Of a DNA stretch of 64,000 bases, positions 1 through 8,792 are shown in pieces (within the stretch, counting starts at the first letter, position 1; each line of letters opens with the position of its first letter). The notes under the pieces were generated by a model. The model did no database searches. It was not told the origin of the DNA and saw only the letters and a program-made list of their open reading frames with translations. The position numbers and the translations under genes are program-made. Origin of the DNA: Clostridium kluyveri DSM 555 (GTDB taxonomy: Bacteria > Bacillota > Clostridia > Clostridiales > Clostridiaceae); NCBI RefSeq assembly GCF_000016505.1, contig NC_009706.1, positions 1,674,001 through 1,738,000 of the forward strand. Direction: 5' to 3'.

Positions 1-1028
1 CTTTCTCTTAAATACTCATTATCCCCTAGAATAGAAACAATACGAGGTACATCATGATTTTCTATAAATAGTGCATTCCACCCTTTGTTCTCCAGTACTT
101 TCTGCCACTTAGATAAAATTCTTTTTATATCTAATATACTTATTTTATGATATGACTGTGATTCAAATAAATCCAAAAGTTCAAATTGAAATATCATATT
201 AAATATACCATCTTTTTCATTTACCCAGAGAGGCGCTTGTTCCACAGTAACCCCATTTGCTTCCCCTACAGTAACAATATCGTATTTATTAAGTGCCTTT
301 TCTTTAAGTTCCTTTAAATAATAAAAAATCCCTTGAACGTTAGTATATCTCTCAAAGGCATCTACATACCTTTCGCCCTTAACATAAGGCATTTTTTTAT
401 CAAGCACATCTTTCTTAATATGACTTATGGCGTCTATCCTAAAGCCGTCTACGCCTCTTTCAAGCCACCAATTTATCATATCATATATTTCTTCACGCAT
501 TTTCCCATTTTCCCAGTTTAAATCCGGTTGATTTTTAGAAAACAAGTGAAAATAATACTCCTTGGTATTTCTGTCATATTCCCAAACAGAGCCTCCAAAT
601 ATACCTTTCCAATTATTAGGTTCTTTATTTTTTATCCCCTGCTTCCATATATAAAAATTCCTCTTTGAATTATTTCTGCAGCTTCTAGATTCAATAAACC
701 ATGGATGTAAATCACTGGTATGATTTATAACTAAATCAATTATAAGCTTCATATCACGCACATGAACCTGTTTTAGAAGATCATAAAAATCATCCAATGT
801 TCCAAACTCTGGTAAAATATCCCTATAATCGCTGATATCATATCCATTATCACAATTAGGGGATCTATACATGGGAGAAATCCATATCACATCAATACCT
901 AAATCCTTTAAATAATCCAATTTTGAAATTATACCTTTTAAATCCCCTATACCATCCCCTGTAGAATCCATAAAACTTCTTACATATATCTCGTAAAATA
1001 CTGCTTCTTTCCACCAGAGTTGTTTCAT
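1..1028 (-). CDS. alpha-glucosidase (GH13, oligo-1,6-glucosidase type), 3' end cut by window
   Basis: Hydrolyses terminal alpha-glucosidic bonds of short maltodextrins or isomalto-oligosaccharides, or trehalose-6-phosphate, in the cytoplasm. The start is ATG at 1028 (MKQLWWKEAVFYEIYVRSFM), 8 nt after a GAGGTGATT ribosome site. 342 residues are visible and the C-terminus lies outside the window. GH13 signatures are present in order: YDISDYRDI, DLVINHTSD, GVDGFRIDAI with the nucleophile Asp, VGEA with the acid/base Glu, and FIENHDVPR with the third catalytic Asp. Oligo-1,6-glucosidase (MalL) and phosphotrehalase (TreC) share these motifs. I cannot separate them without the C-terminus and the transporter context. 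Confidence 0.88.
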   Translation of the reverse strand, partial: MKQLWWKEAVFYEIYVRSFMDSTGDGIGDLKGIISKLDYLKDLGIDVIWISPMYRSPNCDNGYDISDYRDILPEFGTLDDFYDLLKQVHVRDMKLIIDLVINHTSDLHPWFIESRSCRNNSKRNFYIWKQGIKNKEPNNWKGIFGGSVWEYDRNTKEYYFHLFSKNQPDLNWENGKMREEIYDMINWWLERGVDGFRIDAISHIKKDVLDKKMPYVKGERYVDAFERYTNVQGIFYYLKELKEKALNKYDIVTVGEANGVTVEQAPLWVNEKDGIFNMIFQFELLDLFESQSYHKISILDIKRILSKWQKVLENKGWNALFIENHDVPRIVSILGDNEYLRE

Positions 1029-1189
1029 TTTAATCACCTCTTGTAATACTATACAATTATATTACAGTTTTATTTAGTATATCCATCTTTTATTGTCTTG
1101 TTTTTCTAATTTTATTATACTCAATAATGCAGTGCGGGATACTTATTCCTGTTAAATCCAAAACTTGTTTTACTGTCCTCAATAACAAT

Positions 1190-1226
1190 TAAGCCGATAA
1201 GATATGCATATAATCTCATCGGCTTA
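1190..1226 (-). terminator. candidate terminator hairpin downstream of feoA
   Basis: The 9-bp arms TAAGCCGAT / ATCGGCTTA extend by AGAT/ATCT after one mismatch. The hairpin sits about 100 bases past the feoA stop. The T-run is weak on both strands, so termination is likely but not certain. The rest of 1029-1328 holds no gene. Confidence 0.5.
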
Positions 1227-1267
1227 TACTTATAAATTGCCTTTTAAAAATAACATTATTATATAAT

Positions 1268-1286
1268 GACATTGAATTTCATTATC
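1268..1286 (-). promoter_or_regulatory. possible Fur-like box
   Basis: On the minus strand the 19 bases read GATAATGAAATTCAATGTC, 15 of 19 identical to the classical Fur consensus. It lies between the feoA end and the alpha-glucosidase start, about 240 bases from the latter. Its target is unclear and it may be chance in AT-rich DNA. Confidence 0.3.
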
Positions 1287-1328
1287 ATGAATATATCTAT
1301 GAAAAAGTGCATCTATTAAATATCTACC

Positions 1329-1550
1329 TTATACTTCCTTGACTATGACCTTTTGCGCCATTCCCCTTCCCAGTGCAAGTCTGGTTTCCCCTATTTTTAT
1401 AATTAAAGGTCCTTCGTCATTTCTAACCATCTGTATAACCATTCCTTTATTCAATCCCATTTCCATTATTTTTTTACATATACGCTCACTGCCTTGTATA
1501 TCGTTAACCTCAGCATATCTCCCTATCGCTACACCGTTTAATGGCATCAT
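1329..1550 (-). CDS. feoA: FeoA-domain protein (ferrous iron transport accessory)
   Basis: Small cytoplasmic SH3-like protein thought to modulate the FeoB iron pump. The frame is open to 1580, but AAGGAGGAGGTG overlaps codons 5-8 of that longer version and stands 6 nt before ATG at 1550, so I take the 73-residue form starting MMPLNGVAIG. The family pattern is visible: a central MGLNKGMVI turn and a C-terminal GETRLALGRGMA followed by a VIV strand. It is separate from the feoB operon downstream on the same strand, and its promoter carries its own Fur-type box at 1794-1812. It is the third feoA in the window. Confidence 0.85.
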   Translation of the reverse strand: MMPLNGVAIGRYAEVNDIQGSERICKKIMEMGLNKGMVIQMVRNDEGPLIIKIGETRLALGRGMAQKVIVKEV

Positions 1551-1793
1551 ACATGGCACCTCCTCCTTTTTCTCATTCATATCTAGACATCATTATCTTG
1601 TCCAACTTTAAATTATGTATAAAGCTATTCTAAAATTTAGATAAAGTTCGCTCACAACATAAATAGTACTTTTCTCTATCTAAACTAAATAACTTATCCC
1701 AAATCATGCCGATGCTTGTCCTTAAATTTAAACAAGTGGAAAATAATAAAAAACGGCAATCTCCAGATAAATTTCTATTAAAAACATTATAAT

Positions 1794-1812
1794 AATGATA
1801 TTCAATATCATT
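1794..1812 (-). promoter_or_regulatory. Fur box and promoter of the lone feoA
   Basis: Contains the 7-1-7 inverted repeat TGATATT-C-AATATCA, the form of Fur site known in Gram-positive bacteria. It lies beside TATAAT-like sequences and an A-run that closely match the promoter of the second feo operon near 4929-4990. The 240-base leader to the feoA start (1551-1793) holds no convincing gene; a 64-codon frame there overlaps the promoter and looks spurious. Confidence 0.7.
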
Positions 1813-1914
1813 TATAATACACAATTTATTATAATATACTAATTTTTTTTTGTAAATACACTACACTATACCAAAGTGTTATTTTTTATTGAATATATTA
1901 CAGTTTTAAAATAT

Positions 1915-1947
1915 AAAAACAGCTGGACAGATTCTCCAGCTGTTTTT
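1915..1947 (-). terminator. intrinsic terminator of the feoAAB operon
   Basis: Perfect 13-bp stem (AAAAACAGCTGGA / TCCAGCTGTTTTT) with a 7-nt loop and T/A runs on both sides, 12 bases past the stop of the small Cys-rich gene. It can work in both directions. Confidence 0.9.
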
Positions 1948-1958
1948 ATATTTTAGTG

Positions 1959-2093
1959 TTAACGATTTTCAGATTTATCGCAGCCAGAGCAACCACAGCC
2001 ACAACCGCTGCCTCCTTTGTGAGACTTATAAGTTTTATATCCAGCAAATGCTATTATGCCAAATAAAATTACTCCAACTATGACAGTAGACAT
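1959..2093 (-). CDS. FeoB-associated Cys-rich membrane protein
   Basis: A 44-residue protein starting at ATG 2093, one nucleotide after the feoB stop, so probably translationally coupled to it. It has one N-terminal membrane helix (VIVGVILFGIIAFAGY), a basic stretch KTYKSHK, and a Cys-rich tail GSGCGCGCSGCDK. Short proteins of this form follow feoB in many clostridia and other Firmicutes and are named after that association. Role unproven; the four cysteines could bind Fe2+ or a cluster at the exit of the pore. Confidence 0.85.
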   Translation of the reverse strand: MSTVIVGVILFGIIAFAGYKTYKSHKGGSGCGCGCSGCDKSENR

Positions 2094-2094
2094 A

Positions 2095-4242
2095 TTATAC
2101 CACCGCCTCCTGTTTTTTAGAATCACTAACTTTATTATTAACCTTAACAGGTTTTCTAAATAAGAGGTAAATTAATACACAAACTAAAGCAATAGCAACA
2201 ACTGTACCTATGCCAAAACCTCTGCCTGCAAATAATGAACCTAATTGATATACAATCAATGCAATGATATAGGCAAATATAGTCTGATAGCCAATAGTAG
2301 CCCATGTCCATTTTGCTGAAGCCATTTCATTACGAACAGCACCTATGGCAGCAAAACAAGGAGCACATAATAAATTGAATATAAGGAATGTATATGCTGA
2401 AAGAGGAGTAAATGCCGCTTGAAGACTTCCCCAAACCTGTGCACCATCTTCAGCCACTTCTGCAAAACCATAAAGAATACCAAAAGTTCCTACAACATTC
2501 TCCTTAGCTATTAATCCAGTTATTGAAGCCACAGCAGCTTTCCAGTCACCCCATCCAAGTGGTGCAAATAAAGGTGCAATTACATTTCCTATACTAGCAA
2601 GTATGGACTGTTCTATATCCACCATTTTAAAAGTCCAGCTAAATGAGCTTAGTAACCAAACGCCGATAGTAGCAAGAAGTATTACAGTTCCTGCTTTCTT
2701 AACAAATGCTTTTGAACGTTCCCATGTATGAATGAGAACACCTTTAGCACCTGGTACATGATATACTGGAAGTTCCATTACAAAAGGAGCCGGATCTCCT
2801 GCAAAAACTCTCGTCTTTTTTAGAATAATACCTGAAACAATAATAGCTGCAATTCCTAAGAAATATGCAGAAGGTGCAACCCACGTGGATCCAGGAAACA
2901 AAGCCCCTGCAATTAAGGCAATAATAGGTAATTTAGCTCCACAAGGTATAAAAGTAGTGACCATGATTGTCATTCTCCTATCAAGCTCATTTTCAATGGT
3001 TCTACTTGCCATAATGCCTGGAACGCCACAGCCTGTTCCCACAAGAATTGGAATAAAAGATTTACCTGACAATCCAAATTTTCTAAATAGTCTATCCATA
3101 ATAAATGCAATACGTGCCATATAACCGCAGTCCTCTAATAAAGCAAGACATAAGAATAATACCATCATTTGAGGCACAAAGCCAAGTACGGCACCTACAC
3201 CGGCAACAATACCATCTAAAATAAGAGAATTCAACCAATGAGCAGTACCTATAGCTGTTAGAAAACCTTCCACTGCATTAGGTACAATATCAGTAAACAA
3301 AACATCATTTACCCAATCGGTCATCCATGCTCCTATTGTTGAAATAGAAAGATAATAAACAAGGAACATAACAACTGCAAAAATAGGTAATGCCAAAATA
3401 CGATTGGTTACAATCTTGTCAATCCTATCAGAAACTGTTAATTTACTTCTATTCTTCTTATGAACAGCTTGTTTTACAACTTTACTTATATAAGAATATC
3501 TCTCATCTGTAATAATACTTTCACTATCATCGTCAAATTTTCTTTCACACTCATCTATAACATTTTCTATGCGTTCTTTTATATCATCTGGGAGAGTTAT
3601 CTGCTCTTCAATTTTCTCATCCCGTTCAAATAATTTTATAGCAAACCAGCGAGAATTTAGTCCATTTAAATTATTTTTTATATTATCTTCAATTTCTGAC
3701 AGAGCACTTTCTACGGCCTTTGAAAAAGTATGCCCTGGCGAAGAAACAGCCTTCATTTTGGCAAGCTGTATTGCTTTTTCAGCTACTTCCTTAGAACCAA
3801 TGCCTTTTAATGCAGATGTTTCGATAACTTCACAGCCAATAGCTTCTCTTAGTTTCTTTATATCTATGATATCTCCATTTTTACGAACCATATCAATCAT
3901 ATTTACGGCCATAACCACAGGCACACCAATTTCCATAAGCTGTGTGGTAAGATATAAGTTTCTTTCAATATTTGTACCATCAACAATATTTATAATACAG
4001 TCTGGCTTTTCATTAATTAAATAATTTCTTGAAACAACTTCCTCCAGAGTATAGGGAGAAAGAGAATAGATACCAGGTAAATCTTGAATAATAACATCTT
4101 TATGACCTTTAAGTTTACCTTCCTTTTTTTCCACAGTAACACCAGGCCAATTGCCCACGTACTGGGAACTGCCTGTTAAATTATTGAACATAGTTGTCTT
4201 ACCGCTATTTGGATTACCAGCAAGAGCAATTTTAATTGACAT
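2095..4242 (-). CDS. feoB: ferrous iron transport protein B (FeoB)
   Basis: GTP-binding Fe2+ transporter of the cytoplasmic membrane, 715 residues. The N-terminal G domain shows G1 GNPNSGKT (about residues 9-16), G2 GVTVEKK, G3 DLPG and G4 NMID. A helical GDI-like linker follows to about residue 275. The membrane part then has two gate repeats, including GCGVPGIMASRTIEN and CAPCFAAIGAVRNE; paired Cys residues are typical of FeoB pores. The start is preceded by a GGAGGGATG site. It forms an operon with two upstream feoA genes and the downstream Cys-rich gene, under a Fur-type box at 4929-4943. Length is normal for the family. Confidence 0.97.
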   Translation of the reverse strand: MSIKIALAGNPNSGKTTMFNNLTGSSQYVGNWPGVTVEKKEGKLKGHKDVIIQDLPGIYSLSPYTLEEVVSRNYLINEKPDCIINIVDGTNIERNLYLTTQLMEIGVPVVMAVNMIDMVRKNGDIIDIKKLREAIGCEVIETSALKGIGSKEVAEKAIQLAKMKAVSSPGHTFSKAVESALSEIEDNIKNNLNGLNSRWFAIKLFERDEKIEEQITLPDDIKERIENVIDECERKFDDDSESIITDERYSYISKVVKQAVHKKNRSKLTVSDRIDKIVTNRILALPIFAVVMFLVYYLSISTIGAWMTDWVNDVLFTDIVPNAVEGFLTAIGTAHWLNSLILDGIVAGVGAVLGFVPQMMVLFLCLALLEDCGYMARIAFIMDRLFRKFGLSGKSFIPILVGTGCGVPGIMASRTIENELDRRMTIMVTTFIPCGAKLPIIALIAGALFPGSTWVAPSAYFLGIAAIIVSGIILKKTRVFAGDPAPFVMELPVYHVPGAKGVLIHTWERSKAFVKKAGTVILLATIGVWLLSSFSWTFKMVDIEQSILASIGNVIAPLFAPLGWGDWKAAVASITGLIAKENVVGTFGILYGFAEVAEDGAQVWGSLQAAFTPLSAYTFLIFNLLCAPCFAAIGAVRNEMASAKWTWATIGYQTIFAYIIALIVYQLGSLFAGRGFGIGTVVAIALVCVLIYLLFRKPVKVNNKVSDSKKQEAVV

Positions 4243-4303
4243 TTACATCCCTCCTAATTGGTGTCAATCACTTAAAATTTATAACTTTTGGTGAATTGTT
4301 AAT

Positions 4304-4525
4304 CTAACTAACCTCCACTATTAAGGCTTCTTCTTTTCTAAGACTGAGTTCATAACCTTTTACATTAATTTCTACAGGATCTCCAAGAGGAGCTACCTTA
4401 CGCACATAAATTTCAGTACCTTTAGTTAAACCCATGTCCATAAATCTTCTTTTAATGGCACCTTTTCCATGTACCTTAACAATAGTAACTGTTTCACCAC
4501 ACTTGATGTCTTTTAATGTTTTCAT
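4304..4525 (-). CDS. feoA: FeoA-domain protein
   Basis: 73 residues, SH3-like FeoA fold: KCGETVTIVKVHG, then RRFMDMGLTKGTEI and the C-terminal GYELSLRKEEALIVEV. It is the feoA immediately before feoB (61 bases) and the more typical of the two in this operon. It probably docks on FeoB to affect its GTPase or transport. RBS GGAGATAAG lies upstream of ATG. Confidence 0.93.
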   Translation of the reverse strand: MKTLKDIKCGETVTIVKVHGKGAIKRRFMDMGLTKGTEIYVRKVAPLGDPVEINVKGYELSLRKEEALIVEVS

Positions 4526-4554
4526 ATACTTATCTCCTTTCCCTTATAAATATG

Positions 4555-4767
4555 CTATACAATAATCCTCTTTGCCATAGATTTATTTAAGGCAATACGA
4601 GCATCTTTTACATTTACAATAATATCTCCAGCTATTTCAGCCACTACAGTTACATGTTCCCCAAGAACAAATCCAAGATGTTCCAAGTGGCGGCGAACAT
4701 CGTCATTACCTAGAATATTCTTAATACTACTTGTCTCTCCTACCTTTATCATTGTAATCGGCATCAT
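4555..4767 (-). CDS. feoA: FeoA-domain protein, first gene of the feo operon
   Basis: 70 residues beginning MMPITMIKVGETSSI after a strong AGAGGAGGAAG site. It has the FeoA pattern (HLEHLGFVLGEHVTVV, then NVKDARIALNKSMAKRI). Duplicated feoA genes before one feoB are usual in clostridia; the two copies here are divergent and may have different jobs. The gap to the next feoA is 29 bases, so they are co-transcribed. Confidence 0.92.
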   Translation of the reverse strand: MMPITMIKVGETSSIKNILGNDDVRRHLEHLGFVLGEHVTVVAEIAGDIIVNVKDARIALNKSMAKRIIV

Positions 4768-4928
4768 AATATACTTCCTCCTCTTCTACAAATTCTACAA
4801 AAACCATGATATGAATTTATTCAAAACGTTATTTCTTCATGCTAGGCATTATTTCTTTTAAAAAACATTCTCCCCACAAATCATTATCCATACAATAACT
4901 AAATATATTTCAATTAAATTTACGATAA

Positions 4929-4943
4929 TGACATTCAATATCA
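4929..4943 (-). promoter_or_regulatory. Fur box of the feoA-feoA-feoB operon
   Basis: TGACATT-C-AATATCA, a 7-1-7 inverted repeat with one mismatch, within a longer GATAATG...ATCATTC context, about 160 bases upstream of the first feoA. The adjoining A-run and TATAAT-like sequence (to about 4990) nearly repeat those of the lone feoA promoter. Iron repression of the operon is inferred. The rest of 4768-5021 holds nothing else I recognise. Confidence 0.7.
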
Positions 4944-5021
4944 TTCACTATATATTATTTATTATAATACACTAATTTTTTTTTGTAAACAGAGTATGCA
5001 AAATTGTTGTATTTTTTGCAA

Positions 5022-5059
5022 AAAAAATAAAATCAGGACTTAATTCGTCAAGTCCTGAT
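5022..5059 (-). terminator. intrinsic terminator of infC
   Basis: Perfect 10-bp stem ATCAGGACTT / AAGTCCTGAT followed on the minus strand by a run of T residues. It lies directly after the infC stop and shows that rpmI and rplT do not follow in this transcript. Confidence 0.92.
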
Positions 5060-5087
5060 GGAACTTCCTATATTTTTATTAGACCTA

Positions 5088-5591
5088 CTACTTTTTAGGA
5101 GCTAAAATCATAAACATATTATTCCCTTCTAATTTAGGAGCTCTTTCTACGGATGCTTCCTCTTCAACTTTACTTAAAAATACATTTAAAACATTTCTGC
5201 CTAAATTGGTATAATTATTTTGTCTCCCTCTAAACCTTATAGATACTTTAACCTTATTACCTTTAGCCAAAAATTTTCTCGCATTATTAGCTTTAATCTC
5301 TATATCATTTTGCTCAATGGTAGCACTTAGTCTAATTTCTTTCAACTCAACAATTTTTTGATTCTTTTTAGCGAGCTTTGCCTTTTTAGACTGCTCATAG
5401 ACAAATTTACTATAATTCATTATTTTACATACAGGTGGCTTAGCCTGAGGTGAAACCATCACCAAATCCATACCCTTTTCTCTGGCTATATTTAAAGCTT
5501 CTTTAGTATTTATAATAACACTATCTTTTTCCCCTACCAATCTGACTTTCTCTACTCTAATTTCTTCATTTAAGTTATTAACTTTATTAAT
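5088..5591 (-). CDS. infC: translation initiation factor IF-3, probable ATT start
   Basis: Binds the 30S subunit, prevents 50S joining and proofreads the start codon. The protein has the IF3 N domain (NEEIRVEKVRL, SPQAKPPVCKIMNY) and C domain (KEIRLSATIEQND, VSIRFRGRQ, end MFMILAPKK); about 167 residues, normal length. There is no ATG near the start. The ribosome site GGAGGTG stands 6 nt before ATT at 5591, giving INKVNNLNEEI, which fits the usual IF3 N-terminus. GTG at 5598-5600 is part of the ribosome site itself. AUU starts on infC are known as the basis of self-control in enterobacteria. The gene stands alone: rpmI and rplT, its usual partners, are absent. Confidence 0.93.
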   Translation of the reverse strand: MNKVNNLNEEIRVEKVRLVGEKDSVIINTKEALNIAREKGMDLVMVSPQAKPPVCKIMNYSKFVYEQSKKAKLAKKNQKIVELKEIRLSATIEQNDIEIKANNARKFLAKGNKVKVSIRFRGRQNNYTNLGRNVLNVFLSKVEEEASVERAPKLEGNNMFMILAPKK

Positions 5592-5715
5592 AATATACAC
5601 CTCCGTGATTTAAAATTTACCTATTTATTATTATATATAAGGATTTACCCTTCTGCAACTATAAATATACTTATCTATTGTATTATTCCAATATTTACTC
5701 ATCTAAGACAAAAAC

Positions 5716-7101
5716 TTAAACTCTAAGTTTTTTACAATTCGCCAATTCTCTTCTTGGAATATTTTTTGTAAAAAAACTCAGACATAAAGTAATTATAGGT
5801 AAAACATAACATAATAGGGCATAGGGTCCATATTTAATTGATGATATTCCCGTAAGTGCTAGAATAAACAACGAATTCCCATTCCAGGGTATTAAGGGTG
5901 CCATCACAACTCCTGTATCGGATATGGTCCTGGCTAAAATATAATTTTCAATTTTTAATTTTTTATATTTATCCCTTAAAAGTTCTCCCGGTAATATTAT
6001 TGCCATACTCTGATCACAAATTATAGTTAATATAGCGCTTATAATCCCTGTTTTTACAATAATTTCTTCTCTACATCTTACCTTAGAAATCATTTTATTT
6101 ATTATGGGATTTATAATTCCAGTACCGCTAAATATACTGCTTAAAGCAACAGCCATTATTATTATAAAAAATATACTGATTATTGACTGAATTCCTCCCC
6201 CCACTAATATTTTATTCAATTCTAAAGAAGTGGTATTGCCTTTATATCCAAATAGTATATAACTAAAAATTTTTACTAAAGATACCTTTTGACAAAAGAT
6301 ACTTATTATTATTCCTATAGTTACTCCTGTAAATAGAGAATTAACCATTTTTACTCCTAAAAAGCATAACAAAAATATTAAAACCGGTACCAATAAAAGC
6401 AGAGGAGACATAAAATAATTTTCCCCAATAGATTTTTGGAAATTACCTAATGCATATTCTTCTATAGTGTAATTTCTGCCCATATAGAAATAAACTATAG
6501 ATACAATTATACAAGCAGGTAAAGTGGTTCTTAACATATATATAAGTGCTTTCTTATAGGATATCCTAATAGTAGAAATCATAAGATTTACAAGTCCTGA
6601 AATCGGTGAAAGTTTATCTGCTAAAAATGCACCTGAAACAATGGCTCCAAGAAGAATATAGTCCGGAACTTGAAACACCTTTCCAAGGCCAAGTAATGCA
6701 ATTCCTATAGTACTTATACATGCAACTGCAGAACCAATAGAAATTGAAACTAAAGATGTAAATATAAATGCTACAAATATCAAATTTTTGCCTATTATAT
6801 AATCAAATCCATAAAACATCATAGCAGGTATTATCCCCGAGGAAAACCATATTGGAATAGTTATTCCTATGAGTACTATTAATATAAAAAGTTCTCTGCA
6901 TTCTATAAAACTATTTATAATCATTATTAAAAGTTCCTTAAAAGTAAAACCACATACTTTGAACATACATAAAGAAAAAACTACGCTTATGAACAGTCCG
7001 TAAAATAAAAGCACGTTAAAAACTATACACATTATAATAGGTATAAGTGTAAAAGTTAAAATAAATGTTCTATGCCAAATAGAAATATTATCATTTTTCA
7101 C
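5716..7101 (-). CDS. nhaC: NhaC-family Na+/H+ antiporter
   Basis: Membrane antiporter of about 461 residues with some 11-12 hydrophobic helices. The NhaC family pattern is present: SIGSAVACISTIGIALLGLG, then GAFLADKLSPISGLVNL, and in the C-terminal half ICDQSMAIILPGELL and ISDTGVVMAPLIPWN. I chose GTG at 7101 (VKNDNISIWHR) because AAGAAGG lies 7 nt before it; the in-frame ATG at 7152 has no ribosome site. Substrates could be Na+/H+ or, as for some relatives, malate/lactate with Na+. It follows the Nramp-type gene by about 146 bases on the same strand and may share its transcript. Confidence 0.85.
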   Translation of the reverse strand: MKNDNISIWHRTFILTFTLIPIIMCIVFNVLLFYGLFISVVFSLCMFKVCGFTFKELLIMIINSFIECRELFILIVLIGITIPIWFSSGIIPAMMFYGFDYIIGKNLIFVAFIFTSLVSISIGSAVACISTIGIALLGLGKVFQVPDYILLGAIVSGAFLADKLSPISGLVNLMISTIRISYKKALIYMLRTTLPACIIVSIVYFYMGRNYTIEEYALGNFQKSIGENYFMSPLLLLVPVLIFLLCFLGVKMVNSLFTGVTIGIIISIFCQKVSLVKIFSYILFGYKGNTTSLELNKILVGGGIQSIISIFFIIIMAVALSSIFSGTGIINPIINKMISKVRCREEIIVKTGIISAILTIICDQSMAIILPGELLRDKYKKLKIENYILARTISDTGVVMAPLIPWNGNSLFILALTGISSIKYGPYALLCYVLPIITLCLSFFTKNIPRRELANCKKLRV

Positions 7102-7247
7102 CCTGAAACCTTCTTCCTGAATTAAAGCACATCTAAATAAAGATAATCTCATATATTATATTAAATAGGTTATTCCATACTGTACCATGGTATCACGAAA
7201 ATTCTCAAGGTACAAGTATTTACTTCTATAATTTAACACACCAACAT

Positions 7248-8561
7248 TTATAAAAAACTCCACAAAAGAAGTATAGTTATTCCTATCAGCACTGCTGCAA
7301 TCATATAAGCTCTTATATTTATAAACAAGCTATTTTTATATTTACCCATAATATCTTTTTTATTTGAAAGCAATATAATAAAAATTATAATAGGAATCAT
7401 TATAATTCCGCCTATTACCTGGGTAATAAGTGCCATATAATTTAAAGGGAGATTGGGTATTAAAATAATTAGTGCGGCCACAGCTGCACTTCCCACATAT
7501 ACGGCATAAAATTTATGGGCTTCTTTTATTTTATTATTTAAGCTATGGGGCCAATTGAAGGCATCTGCCACACACCAGGAAGAGGATAGTGATATAGTAA
7601 TTGATGCTAGAAGGCCTGCATTAAATATACCAAGAGCAAATAATATACCTATACCTCTGCCAAAATAATTCGTAAAACCAAGTATCAATTCAGCAGGTGC
7701 TGCATTTTCTATATTCTGTACATGACCAGACAATGCCGCTCCAGAGACAAGTATGCAAATAGCGATTATTACCTGAACTATACACCCTATACGAATATCC
7801 AGACGTCTTGCAAAAATATGACGTTCTCCTGTACCTCCTTTATCCATATAAGCACTGTTTTGAAAAAATACCATCCATGGAGCTATTGAATTACCTGCAA
7901 TAGCTGCAGTATACCACACTAAATCATTATTTCCATGAATTAAACTTAAAGACATAAAATTATATGAACTAGTCACTGCACTTGGATGAACAATAAAGGC
8001 AATCACAATAAATATCACATTGGAACTACCAATTAAAAGTGCCATTTTTTCTTTCTTCTTATATCCTGCAAATATAATAATTGATAACACAAGTATTAAG
8101 CTAATAGCCGTTCCCATCCAAATAGGTATTCCAATAACAATTAAGCCTGCAGTCATACCTATAAATTCCGTGGAAAGCATTAAAATATTTTCAACAATCA
8201 AAGCAACTACATGATATTTTACCCAATATCTTCCGTAATATTTTCTGATAAGCTTTATAAGACTGCTCCCACTTATAGTTCCAATTCTCATTGACATTTC
8301 CTGAACTGCATAAGGTATTATAATAAGAAAAATGCACAGAGGTATAAATATACTTATGCCAAATTTCATACCTGTTACACAGTAAGATATTACCCCTCCA
8401 GCATCATTGTCTCCCATGGCAGCCAAAAGTCCTGGTCCTATAACTGTCCATAATAATGTACTGCGGCTTAAATATTTTTTTTCTTTTCTATCTATAGTAT
8501 TATAAAATTTTGATTTACCTATATTAAATCCTTCTAATCTATTTTCATTTGAACCATTCAT
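7248..8561 (-). CDS. Nramp-family divalent metal transporter, atypical metal site
   Basis: About 437 residues with 11 predicted membrane helices. The start at ATG 8561 (MNGSNENRLEG) follows TTTTGGAGGTAAC; an upstream in-frame ATG at 8612 lacks a site. Helix 1 has GPGLLAAMGDNDAGGVISY where canonical MntH has a DPGN motif, and the helix-6 motif is GNSIAPWMVFFQNS, with Ala227 where canonical MntH has the metal-binding Met. Loss of both is known for Nramp-related transporters that move Mg2+ or other hard ions instead of Mn2+/Fe2+, so I do not call this mntH. It is divergent from the XRE/DUF1232 regulator. Confidence 0.85.
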   Translation of the reverse strand: MNGSNENRLEGFNIGKSKFYNTIDRKEKKYLSRSTLLWTVIGPGLLAAMGDNDAGGVISYCVTGMKFGISIFIPLCIFLIIIPYAVQEMSMRIGTISGSSLIKLIRKYYGRYWVKYHVVALIVENILMLSTEFIGMTAGLIVIGIPIWMGTAISLILVLSIIIFAGYKKKEKMALLIGSSNVIFIVIAFIVHPSAVTSSYNFMSLSLIHGNNDLVWYTAAIAGNSIAPWMVFFQNSAYMDKGGTGERHIFARRLDIRIGCIVQVIIAICILVSGAALSGHVQNIENAAPAELILGFTNYFGRGIGILFALGIFNAGLLASITISLSSSWCVADAFNWPHSLNNKIKEAHKFYAVYVGSAAVAALIILIPNLPLNYMALITQVIGGIIMIPIIIFIILLSNKKDIMGKYKNSLFINIRAYMIAAVLIGITILLLWSFL

Positions 8562-8792
8562 TATATTGTTACCTCCAAAATAGATTACATCTCTAACTGA
8601 ATCTAATATCATAGTATACTTACATGTAGAAATTGTTTCTTATTTTTCAAATTAACATTGAAATAAATTCAACATTAATAAAATTATTAGAGCCAATTAT
8701 ACTAACATAGTCTCTACTGCATATACTTTAATATAACTAATTATTGATTTTAACTTAAATAACCTTTTAATTAATTAAGGAGTGAGATAAAC

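Noticed and set aside
1630-1824. 64-codon minus-strand frame between feo units
   Set aside because: It overlaps the Fur box and promoter of feoA, has no ribosome site and a sequence of low plausibility.
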